DNA of 64,000 nucleotides from Pogostemon cablin (taxonomy: Eukaryota; Streptophyta; Magnoliopsida; Lamiales; Lamiaceae): contig CM042955.1 of the NCBI GenBank assembly GCA_023678885.1, positions 31,714,088 to 31,778,087 of the forward strand, given 5' to 3'. A model generated the notes under the pieces. It had not been told where the DNA came from and searched no databases. It saw only the letters and a list, made by a program, of their open reading frames with translations. Positions 35,823 to 45,388 of the stretch are shown piece after piece (position 1 is the first letter of the stretch; every line of letters starts with the position of its first letter). Position numbers and translations under genes: made by a program.

Positions 35823-36040
35823 AAATGACAAAATCTTACCAGACGGGTGTCGGGCTGCATTGAAATCAGTCATCTCATAATAGGATCCATCAATTGAAGA
35901 TGAATGTTCAAGTCAAGTGAGAGAGAGAAGAGGCAAAGAGAGACCTGAGAAAATAATTCAATCTTTCTTCCCTTTCATTTTCAAGGTCAGAAGAGTAATT
36001 TCAAGTTTTAATACAGATGACTGTTCCAACTTCCAACCCA

Positions 36041-36411
36041 TATTATTAAGAGTGTATATTAGGTGCACCCGGGTGCAACCTTTCACCCATATGTGTATAA
36101 CTTTTTATTCTATTTTGTATACATGTTATTCTCTTTTGTATACGTGTTTTGTAATAATTGTATATTTTTTCACGCTAAGTTTTTCATTAAAAAAACTAAC
36201 ATTCATATGTGTATAACTTTTTATTCAATAGTGTATACATGTATTTAATAATTGCATATATTTTTACACTCAATTTTTCATTAAAAAAATTAACAATTAA
36301 ATTGTATACATTTTTACACATAATTGTATATGTTTTTGTTTATATTTGTATGTGGGTGCATACGAAGCTTCGTGTGCACCCGGGTGCACACTATATTTAG
36401 CCTATTATTAA
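36041..36411. mobile_element. Mutator-like MITE, first of an inverted pair
   Basis: The element is 36050-36402 (353 bp) between identical 9-mers TATTATTAA (36041-36049, 36403-36411). It begins GAGTGTATATTAGGTGCACC and ends GTGCACACTATATTTAGCC. Its body carries GTATAACTTTTTATTC blocks twice. No coding. Confidence 0.9.
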
Positions 36412-36433
36412 TACTACGCCCAACACGATATTA

Positions 36434-36781
36434 ATAATGTGAGGCTAATTATAGTGTGCACCTATATATAAATATAACCAAAAAATGGAGTATACAATTA
36501 TGAGCAATAATGTATATAATTTAATTGTTAGTTTTTTAATGAAAAATTGAGTGTAAAAAATATACAATTATTGAAAAAACATGTATATGCTATTGAATAA
36601 AAAGTTATAAACATATGGATGTTAGTTTTTTTTATTGAAAAATTTAGTGTGAAAAAAGTATACAATTATTACAAAACACGTATAAAAATAGAATAATATG
36701 TATACAAAATAGAATAAAAAGTCATACACATATGAGTGCACCCTTGCAGCCGGGTGCACCCAATATACACTCATAATGTGA
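36434..36781. mobile_element. Mutator-like MITE, second of an inverted pair
   Basis: The element is 36443-36772 (330 bp) between identical 9-mers ATAATGTGA (36434-36442, 36773-36781). It begins GGCTAATTATAGTGTGCACC and ends GGGTGCACCCAATATACACTC. It is the same family as the neighbour but in the opposite orientation. Confidence 0.9.
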
Positions 36782-37328
36782 AGAGTAACAGTGTTTAGCA
36801 ATGGGTCAAGTGTTTAGCAACGGCCCCTTCAATTATCTTTGATTCGCTACCAAACAACAGATTACGCAGTATAACGTATGCGAATGACCCATATTATGGG
36901 CTACCAAACGAAGCGTAAATATATCAATAATTCACTTTTCATGACATTTAAAAGAGATCATTTACCATTTTAACATTCCATATGTCATATCAACTCTATA
37001 TCAAACTACGCAATAATATTAAAAAAGTAAAAGAAAATAAGAAGGGAGACAAAGATAAGGGACAAGGATAACACCGATAAATAAAGATCTAAACAAATGG
37101 CTCACAAAAAATGTCTGAACAGGTGACTCCAAATAAAAAATATGATTAAATAGTACATTAAGATCGAGCTAAAAAAATTGGCTATAATCATGAGATTAAC
37201 CAAAATCAACTCTATATATATATATATATATATAAAATGATTTATTGAAAATGAATTGAAGCTTGATAGAGATCCATAGCAATGGCCAAGTCCTCATCAT
37301 CGGCTCCATATTCCACAACAATGCTAAT
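36782..37328. other. Spacer, nothing recognised
   Basis: AT-rich with a short TA run near 37211-37233. No gene. Confidence 0.5.
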
Positions 37329-37700
37329 AAGTCTCTCTTAATTAATTTGTTCAACTCTATTTCTCATTAGGGGGACACAGCTTTTATATATATATATATA
37401 TATTTAGTGGCGGATGCACGATTTTTACAGAGGAGGGGCCAAACTCCATATAGAGTATAATGCATTTCCTCTTTCCCTTGTATTAAGCTAATACCATTAT
37501 TTTGTAAGTCTCTCTTAATTAATTTGTTCAACTCTATTTCTCATTAGGGGAACACCCTCTTTCGAGTCTTATAATTTTGCATGTTTTTTTTTATATTTGT
37601 AAGCTGATATATATATTCAGTGGTGGACGCATGATTTTTAGGGGGACCCCATATAGAGTATAATGCATTTTCTTTTTCCCTTGTATTTTTATAATTTTTT
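37329..37700. repeat. Imperfect tandem duplication, period about 178-220 bp
   Basis: TAAGTCTCTCTTAATTAATT through CTCATTAGGGG occurs at 37329 and 37507. AGTGG(C/T)GGA(T/C)GCA then ATATAGAGTATAATGCATTT occurs at about 37406 and 37620. Confidence 0.8.
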
Positions 37701-37912
37701 ATTTTGTTCAAAAGAAAAGGAAAAAATTAAATAAAAAACCAATTACAAGATTTCTCCAAACATAATTCGAACAAGAGACCTCATGATTCAAATACCTGAG
37801 CTAAACCACTACGCCACTCACGATTTTAGAATATAACCCATATATATACTAAATATTTTTATAAATTCAGGGGGCCCCAGTGCCCCCTAGCTCCTGAGTA
37901 CGTCCGCTAATA
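37618..37912. mobile_element. hAT-like MITE with internal tRNA-like segment
   Basis: The left end CAGTGGTGGACGCATG and right end GAGTACGTCCGCTAATA are approximate inverted repeats of the Tip100 kind. On the minus strand 37830-37745 reads TGGCGTAGTGGTTTAGC then TTGTTCGAATTA, resembling Pol III A and B boxes. Either a SINE is embedded here or the MITE carries a tRNA-like piece. No clear duplication was found. Confidence 0.4.
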
Positions 37913-37939
37913 TATTACACATGCATGTATGTACTATAC

Positions 37940-39629
37940 TGACTTGATGGTAGTTTTCTCAACAAACAACTTTAATCCCCAAGTGTGAAGGATATCAATT
38001 GTAGTTTCGAAGGTGACCAAGTTATTATCGTACCCAAGGGACGGATAAATATCAATTCAATTATACTCTAATAAACTAAGACTATGTGGAAATATAATAA
38101 TGTTGAAATTGAGTAGGAACTATTAATCGAAATAACAAAAGAAAAGATAGAAGGTTGTGGTCAAGTAAGATGATAGGTAGTTCGTCAGGTCATCCGGTTT
38201 CATTCATTAATTCATACTTTTGTGTGTCGATGTCCGACTCTGCCTTGTGGTTTATGGACGCATCACTAACCCATGCAAATCTACTCTATAGACACAAGTA
38301 GATAAGCGTTTGACACGTGTGAATATCCTCGGAGCAAGATGTATACTTTACCCTCCTTTCTAGGTACTATCATAATCAATTATTTTCCGTGCACTTAGTA
38401 CTCTAACCCGATTTGATCTCCCTTTATAGGTACTATAAAGTTATACTCTTTATCCTACTTATTAACCCGAATGATTCAATTAATAAGTATTCATATAAGA
38501 TAGTTCTAATAAGACTTCGGAATCCCTTCACTTAGAATTATAACAATAAACCATGCTCCTTAGTGAACGCACTCAACCAATAACCATGCTATGTATTCAG
38601 ACTCTACACAATGATTATTGATGCACAAAACGACTATGAGTATGGATTAAAAAAGCACAATCTTATATAAAATAAACCACGAGTAGTGTTGTACGGAGTA
38701 TACACACGAAAGACAAATCAACTCATGAAACCTTCATAACCCTAGAACTAACGAAGCGACTCTAGCCCATGATTGATCTAGGAACAATCATGGTCAGATG
38801 GACCGATCTTACTTGAACCTCCAGCGGAGCTCTGTCACAGCCCTTCGGATGGTGGAAGATCGTCTCCTCCAATCCACGTCTCCTTATCTCCTTATGATTC
38901 TCGATCAAAAGCTTTTCGTACTTGGACGCGATTGCTCTCCTCTTTCTGCTTGCATGAGCCTTCTTTTATACTTGTAATCACATCTCTAGGGCTTGGAATG
39001 GGCTTTTCAAGTGATCTCATGCGTTTTGGCCTCAAAAAATCCGGATAAGGTAAGTTTCCGCACGTAGGTTCGACCTCGTCAAACAGGTCGAACCACTGGC
39101 CACAGGTCGAACCCCGCTACTAGAAGAATTCTATACTGGTTCGACCTCTTTAACAAGTCGAACCTCTCAGGACTTGGTCGAACCCCAGGTCGAACCTCAT
39201 CATTGGACAATTTCTGCTCTTGGTTCGGCCAACCGTCAGGTCGAACTCCCAACGTCGTGGTCGAACCCAGCTTCTCACGAACTGGTTCGACCATGGTTCG
39301 ACCTGATGAACAGGTCGAACCCCTCAAGTCGTGGTCGAACCTACTTCATGTACTTCTCCAACACTGGTTCGACCTACTGGAGAGGTCGAACCCTCCTCCA
39401 ACAGGTCGAACCTACCTCTTTTCTGGCGGTTCGCATGGTCTCGACTTTGTCTCTTCGATTCTTGGCACTTCTACTCCGTTTTCGCTATGAAAACCACTCA
39501 AATAGCTCCACCAACACCTGATTCATGCTAATTCACAATATATATAAGTTTTCCACCTATTTCCACATCAAAACTCTCCAAAACTAGCACAAAACATGGT
39601 GCCAAACTTGTGAATTTACACACTCATCA
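37940..39629 (-). repeat. 3' LTR of element A
   Basis: On the minus strand it reads TGATGAGTGTG ... AAGTCA. The promoter TATAAAA is at 38970-38964. The GGTTCGACC array (39067-39418) is in U3, about 100-450 bp upstream of that box. Confidence 0.92.
39067..39418. repeat. GGTTCGACC / GGTCGAACC array in the 3' LTR of A
   Basis: More than 15 exact or one-off 9-mers in both orientations, many as inverted pairs with 5-10 bp loops (for example GGTTCGACCTGATGAACAGG followed by TCGAACC). Confidence 0.92.
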
Positions 39630-41763
39630 AACCCCCAAACTTACATGTTGCTCGTCCCGAGGCAACCAAATCAAACCACAGGAGTCGTGTATAATTCACC
39701 AAGTCCAAGTACAACACATATTACACATGCAATCCCATTAATTCAAACAAGTATAGCTTGTATCATACATATCATTCATGCAAAACATCACTCAATCATA
39801 ATACCATTCGGAGTACTAAGTTATCAAACTCACAAGATAAATTTACTCTCTCACTCAAGTGCGTGAGGCACTTCATAGGCTAGTATACACGCTCATATTC
39901 AATCCATATTGACGCGTAACCATAAGCTTGGCAAGGGTCTCAAAAATCAACTCACAATCAACTTATTACTAGGATCACAAAGGACTTGTCTTTCGGGTTA
40001 TAATGTTGGCTCTTTGGAAAAAGGTAAGAAAATTTAGGTAAAGTGACTTAAGACACTAGTAGAGAGTTACCTTGGAGGTTCTTGATTTCTACTTCTTGCT
40101 GCAATATCTCCTCCAACTTCTCCTCTTTTTTTTCATGGATTTTCCTTCTTTTTCGTGCATCAACATCATCTCTTTAGACAATTCGGGTACCAGTTTTAGG
40201 CACTACCCTTCTTCTCTTGTATAGGCCATCAGCTGCTAAGCTTCATGCACTATGTATAAAATCTATCGGGGTACCAGTTTCAGGCATTACCCCTAAACAA
40301 GATTTAACCATATTCTTTTCATCCAACCATATTCTATCTTCCTCTTTCTTCTTGCAACACTTACTCACCTCAACTCTCTCTACCAATGAATAGGTTAATC
40401 AAGCTCAAATAAAGGTTTATAAGGTTATTTACTTTGGCTACCAAAGAAAAAGCTTTAACGGCTCAACAAGGCATCCAAGGGTTAATAAGATCGTTAGGAA
40501 GGATAAAATTTGGCTAAGTAGCTTAATCACAAAATAATGGCCTAAGATCATGTCCTAGCAATTTATCAATCATAAGTCTCACACAATACTCCAAGCCAAG
40601 TTCTAGAATACGTTCATATGAATGATTCTCTCAAGAATAAACTATCATGATCAAGCATGATTAGAAAGCTCAAATCCTCACATAGGTAATCCTAGTACTC
40701 CTCATAGCACATAATTAAGATCAATTCAACACAAACTCAACATACTTATCAAATATACATGCTTTCATCAATGGAAATTAACACATGAACACATGAATGC
40801 GCAAAAATCCAAGCTCAAATCAGTCATACAAGCTTCTCTACAACCCCACTCATGCATCATAGAAATATGAGATGAAGAACACACTTTCCTGCTCCAATTC
40901 GGCCTGGATTCGACCTGTTGAAGAGATCGAATCACCTCCATCGTGGTCGGATCAACATTCTGGGCACTTTCTCCTTCAATTCGACCTGCTGACCAGGTCG
41001 AACCAGATAGGCTCAGATCGAACCATCCTACTGCAAGTTTCAGGTTATCAGTTCTACCTTGGTTCGATTTGAAGAACAGGTCGAACCAAGAACGTTGTGG
41101 TCGAACCGATCTTTAGGAATTCTACTGGCACTGATTCGACCACAGTTCGACCTAGTTGATCAGGTCGAACCAATCTTCACTTGGTCGAACCACCTCTCTG
41201 GACAATTTATCACCACGGTTCGACGTCTTCAGCTGGGTTCGACCTCCTGGCACTGGTCGAACCTACCCATGTAAGCTCCAAAACCGAGTGTTCTTCAATC
41301 CCTACACACTTCAAACTTCGAAACGAATCATTAAGTATCAACTAGAGCACAACTTCATCAAAAATTGTTTCTTCAAAACCTATCAATCATGAGTAACTCC
41401 GCAATCACTCAAAATACAAAACAAAACACCACTAAACATTAGGCAAGTTGCAAAAAATCGACATACTAAAACTGGTTAAAATTTTAAATATGCCGCAAAA
41501 ATCAACTCCCCTAACAAACATCACAAAGAAAAAATTATACATCCGTGCTTATCGAGGTAAGTACATCACACCCCCCCCAAACTTACTAGAAACTATAGTC
41601 GAAACTAAGTTTGCAAAGAGATGTAATTGCCGATATGTAAGCTCTTTCAATATAAAAATTTCTTACGCACACTAAAGAAATAAATCACTAAAAACGGGAG
41701 GGAAAGCCCCCAACAGGCGCTCATGTTTAACGTCGGAGAGTCACGACGGTACCACTTTGAAAA
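39630..41763 (-). other. 3' non-coding region of element A
   Basis: No ORF of retroelement type. It starts (minus sense) after the protease ORF with a block shared with element B, GTTAAACATGAGCGCCTGTT then GGGGGC. Next come a purine tract GTTTGGGGGGGGTG and TGATGTACTTACC (about 41582-41556), then a further array (40910-41265), and finally the true polypurine tract. RT, RNase H and integrase would normally occupy this position. GGTACCAGTTTTAGGCA(C/T)TA recurs at about 40188 and 40270. Confidence 0.8.
40910..41265. repeat. GGTTCGACC / GGTCGAACC array in the 3' non-coding part of A
   Basis: A looser array than the others with several decayed units (GATTCGACC, GATCGAACC). It shows that the motif is not confined to LTRs or coding sequence. 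Confidence 0.88.
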
Positions 41764-43575
41764 CTACTTGATCAGAGGACGGTCTCGTCTCATCTTCACC
41801 TTCCAATACTTTCTCCCCCTCTTACTATCCTCACTTGCCACCTTACCTTTCCTTGGCACCATACGATCAGTCGAATCTCCTTTCTCCAACTTTCTCTTCT
41901 CATTCCTGTCAATCTTCCATTCAATTGTGGAATCACTCCCATCACCATCAAGATCAAGGTTAGGACAAAATTGATTACTAAATAAAGAATGAGAGAAAAG
42001 ATTTTCAAATTTGTGAGTAGCCGATAGTAAGTTAGGAGGCTTCAAGTAGGCATCCTCTTTCTTTACTTCCATCGGAGTGCTCTCTCTCTCCAATGGCAAG
42101 TACGTTTTAGTCCCTTTCACTTCTTCAGCCTTCGATTTTTCCAATGCATACCTGGCCTCACCCGAAGCAAGTAAGTTCTCAAGATATTCAATGCATTCAT
42201 CATTGGATAGACCATCAAGCTCTGTAGTGGAAGAAGTAGGAGACTCCATCAAACATTTCTCAAGAGGATCCTTAGACATCAAAGACATATCCTCCTTTAC
42301 AATCTCCTCCATCACGTCAATACTATGACACTGAGACTCCATGGGCATCTTCATTGCTTTGTCTAGATTGAATAGCACCTCTTCTTTGTCCATCCGCAAT
42401 CTGAGTTCCCCTTTTTGAACATCAATCATAGCTCCAGCAGTAGCAAAGAAAGGTCTCCCCAAGATTAAAGGGATATTATCCTTGTCATCATCCATCTCTA
42501 GCACAAGAAAATCCACAGGAAATACTAGTTTATCTACTTTGACGAGAACGTCTTCAATAATACCTTTTGGAAACGTCATCGACCTGTCCGCCAATTGTAG
42601 AGCAACTGTTGTAGGAGTTAACTCCCCCAAACAAAGCTTTTTAAAGATAGACAATGGCATCAAATTGATGCTTGCCCTAAGATCGCACAAAGCTCGTCGT
42701 GCCGGCCCTTTTCCAATATCACACAAGATAGTGAAGCTTCCCGGATCCTTCATCTTCTGTGGCAGCTTCCTTTGAATGATCGAGCTGCAATTTTCAGATA
42801 AATTCACTGTTTCTATTCCGGTTAAGCTCCGCTTCTTCAACAATGTATCTTTAAGAAATCGAGCATAGTACGGCATCTCGATGATTGCCTCTGAGAAAGG
42901 AATGCTCAAGCTTATCTTGTTTATTATCTCTGAAAACTTCTTGAACTTCTCTTCCAATCCCTTCTTCACAAACTTGTAAGGAAACGGAGGAGGTATCTTT
43001 GTTTTGGGAATCCCCCATTCATCACGATCAACCTTCTCCGCTTTCTCCTTTTTGGCTCTCAATCGCTTGGCTCTCTCCCATTTTTTCTCAGCTATGATCT
43101 TTGTACTTTGCTCATTTCGAACCACTGGAGTAGCATCAACATCATTGAGAGTGTTCGGAGTAGCAACAGGCAAATTCTGGTGGGGTTCGACCAGGGTTTG
43201 ACCTGTGGAACAGGTCGAACCAGGTACGTACTGGTCGAACCTTGCTTCTGGACAACGGCTCTCTTTTTGAATTTGAGGTTCGACCTGGGTTCGACCTGTG
43301 GAATAGGTCGAACCACGGGCAACTAGGTCGAACCTACCTACTGTACTCCTTCCGCCATCCGGTTCGACCTGTTTGATAGGTCGAACCATGAACGTCGTGG
43401 TCAAACCGTTGCTGTGACAAAACAGAGTGCTCCTGGCTGTGCGGTTCGACCTGGGTTCGACCTGTAGGATAGGTCGAACCATTATTGATTTGGTCGAACC
43501 GGTGTTCTGGAAAAACAGAGTGCTCCGAGTTGTCGGGTTCGACCAAGGTTCGACCTGTATGCCAGGTCGAACCAT
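41764..43575 (-). CDS. Element A protease ORF with 30-residue repeats at its N-terminus
   Basis: 603 codons. Residues 1 to about 135 are the translated motif array, in units of about 30 residues built on VRP..QVEP.SN. A charged linker follows (KKWERAKRLRAKKEKAEK), then a retropepsin-like domain (residues about 280-400) with FTILCDIGKGPARRAL, a SINLMPLS segment and LILGRPFFATAGA. The catalytic triad region reads D298-L-R-A-S where the family normally has D-[LST]-G-A-S, so the glycine is replaced and cleavage activity is doubtful. The C-terminus ends in a basic tail just before the conserved post-ORF block. It is in a different frame from gag; the array lies at the junction. Confidence 0.85.
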   Translation of the reverse strand: MVRPGIQVEPWSNPTTRSTLFFQNTGSTKSIMVRPILQVEPRSNRTARSTLFCHSNGLTTTFMVRPIKQVEPDGGRSTVGRFDLVARGSTYSTGRTQVEPQIQKESRCPEARFDQYVPGSTCSTGQTLVEPHQNLPVATPNTLNDVDATPVVRNEQSTKIIAEKKWERAKRLRAKKEKAEKVDRDEWGIPKTKIPPPFPYKFVKKGLEEKFKKFSEIINKISLSIPFSEAIIEMPYYARFLKDTLLKKRSLTGIETVNLSENCSSIIQRKLPQKMKDPGSFTILCDIGKGPARRALCDLRASINLMPLSIFKKLCLGELTPTTVALQLADRSMTFPKGIIEDVLVKVDKLVFPVDFLVLEMDDDKDNIPLILGRPFFATAGAMIDVQKGELRLRMDKEEVLFNLDKAMKMPMESQCHSIDVMEEIVKEDMSLMSKDPLEKCLMESPTSSTTELDGLSNDECIEYLENLLASGEARYALEKSKAEEVKGTKTYLPLERESTPMEVKKEDAYLKPPNLLSATHKFENLFSHSLFSNQFCPNLDLDGDGSDSTIEWKIDRNEKRKLEKGDSTDRMVPRKGKVASEDSKRGRKYWKVKMRRDRPLIK

Positions 43576-43680
43576 CTACAGTTTGGTCGAACCGATACTA
43601 TAATCTCTCCTGATCGTGTCCAGTGTGTTGGTTCGACCTCTCCTGTATGGTTCGACCTTCAATGATGGTCGAACCATGGT
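43183..43680. repeat. GGTTCGACC / GGTCGAACC array in the gag-protease stretch of A
   Basis: About 21 exact copies by hand count, arranged as roughly six higher-order units of about 80-95 bp. A unit has two direct GGTTCGACC, a short loop, AGGTCGAACC, 12-16 bp, and another GGTCGAACC. Spacer sequence between units is also related (CAGAGTGCTCC repeats). Confidence 0.93.
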
Positions 43681-45283
43681 CGAACCTGGCCCTAGACATG
43701 TCCAAATTTGATTCCGGCCTTATGGGTCCCTCGTACTGCGTTCCCGACCTTAATGTGATGGCGTTGCAGGACCTTGGATTCTCAATACTTTGAGACGGGA
43801 ACTTTTCCTTCTCAAGAGTTTGAGTAAGCTTGTTAACACTTTCTGCCATCTCCCCCATCAATAACGTAAGGTCCTTCACCTGCTTAGATATAACCTCATG
43901 GTTTGCATCGATTTTCTTCTCAAGTTTTGCCTCCAGGCGGTTAACTCTTTCATCATTCTTGGCAATATACCTGTTCACAGTATCTTCAAGACCCGGTTTC
44001 CCTTCTTCCACCTTAGCACCTGGATCAACACCTATCGGAGGTTGAATCGCATTATTCGGATTGCTCCATGAGAACTCCGGCCTCCTCGGCTGTTGATAAC
44101 CACCCGGGGGACCACAATTATTAAAGTTTTCTCGATAGTTTCCTTGGTAGTTCCGATTTCCTTGATCTTGATACCTAGCCCCTTGAATACTTTGACCCAT
44201 GGCATAGTGTGCCTCTTCCAACTCCTCTTGGATTGGTCCCTCTTTCATTAGTTCCTGCTGCATGATTGGTATGCGCTGAGATAATTCGCTGATTTGCTTC
44301 TGTTGGGATTCAAGTAGCTTGTTGATATTGGACAAGCTAGAGACGATCTCATCCTCTCTACTTGCTTTCACCATTGCTTGTTCAACCTGAGCTACCTTCC
44401 CAAGGACATACGTACCTCTAACTCTATCAGTTGTCCGATCCCTCGAATTTATCGAAATATCTTCAAACAACTTCTCGGCCTCTACTGATGACTTTGTAAG
44501 CAATGCTCCATTAGAAGAAGCATCCAATAACACTCGTGAATCACAGTCCAATCCGTTATAGAATATACTGATATATTGAGCTTTAGATAACCCATGTTGA
44601 GGACACTTCCTAAGCATGTCCTTGAATCTATCCCATGCTTCATGAAATTTTTCACCTCCACCGATAGCAAATTAGTTAATGTCTTGCTTCATCTTAAACA
44701 CCTTTGAAGGTGGCATGTACCTCTCCAAGAACCTTAACTTCAGTTGTTCCCAAGTGGTGCACTCAGCAGCGTTGATAGTGTCGTACCAATCTCTCGCCTT
44801 TTCAGTAAGCGAGAATTTGAACAAGAGGATCTTCCTAGCATCTTCATGTTCTCCTGCATCTTTTTTAGTACTTACATAGCCCAGGAACTTGTTCAGATGC
44901 TGCTGCGGATCCTCGAAAGACCCTCCTGAAAAGGAGTTCCTTTCTATCATGCTAATAAGAGCAGGATGAAGATCGAAAGCTGCATTAGTTCCCCTCGCTC
45001 CTAGAAGCCCAAAATTTCCAGCCCCATTGTTTCTGAAAACCTCTCGGATGGCTAGATTATCCGGATTCGCTGCCACGTTGACTGTCTCTACCCCAAAATT
45101 AACTTCAGTTGTAGCTTCAATCGTCTGTGAAATCTGCTCGTCAACTTCAACTCCAAAATTCAGAGCTTCAGCTGGATCAATAGTCTTTGCCTTGTTCTTC
45201 TTCTTCTTTTTCTTCTTTCTTGACGATACTCCGATCTCAGGATTATAGGGTTCAAGTTCACCTTTCTTTGATCTCGTGAGCAT
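43598..45283 (-). pseudogene. Element A gag (Athila-like), one in-frame stop
   Basis: Start at ATG 45283 (MLTRSKKGELEPYNPE). A lysine-rich patch lies at residues 22-33. The Retrotrans_gag core spans about residues 90-290 (RDWYDTINAAECTTWEQLK, RFLERYMPPSKVFKMK, then WDRFKDMLRKCPQ). A Q/N/P-rich stretch and a coiled-coil-like C-terminal part follow. A TAA at 44674-44672 splits it into 203 and 339 codons. There is no CCHC zinc knuckle, as usual for this lineage. It ends in the motif array. It forms particles in intact relatives. Confidence 0.88.
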
Positions 45284-45369
45284 ACACCTAAAAAGAACTA
45301 GAATTAAAATAGCAAAACAAGTTAAATATCCCTAACAAACTAGAAATAACAAAAAGATATTTTAAGCCA

Positions 45370-45387
45370 TCCCCGGCAGCGGCGCCA
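45370..45387 (-). other. Primer-binding site of element A
   Basis: TGGCGCCGCTGCCGGGGA one base after the LTR end; identical to that of element B (52758-52775). The same sequence class is known from Athila/Tat elements. Confidence 0.88.
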
Positions 45388-45388
45388 T

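Larger units (their letters stand above)
33460..35890 (-). other. Possible unrecognised minus-strand gene or gene remnant
   Basis: On the minus strand an ATG at 35873 opens MTDFNAARHPSG and meets a good donor (GTCTG then GTAAGA). A second donor-like site (TATAAG then GTAAGC) lies near 35750. An acceptor (TTAATTGCAG) near 33695 leads into 77 open codons ending at 33454 (MNGCSHRRSFVEV ...). I cannot name the family, and a hAT element sits in what would be an intron. It may be a real small gene, a long non-coding RNA, or chance. Confidence 0.2.

Noticed and set aside
36063..36400. Short cysteine/tyrosine-rich frames
   Set aside because: They lie entirely in the MULE MITE and follow its repeated TATAACTTTTTATTC blocks.
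39079..39531. Overlapping open frames of 66-115 codons on both strands in the LTRs of A (also 46518-46980)
   Set aside because: GGTTCGACC/GGTCGAACC has no stop in most frames, so arrays are open by composition. These frames lie in U3, differ between the two LTR copies, and match no protein family.
43183..43680. CRISPR-like array
   Set aside because: Repeats are 9-10 bp, in both orientations, with irregular spacers that are themselves related, in a plant retroelement. This is not a CRISPR.
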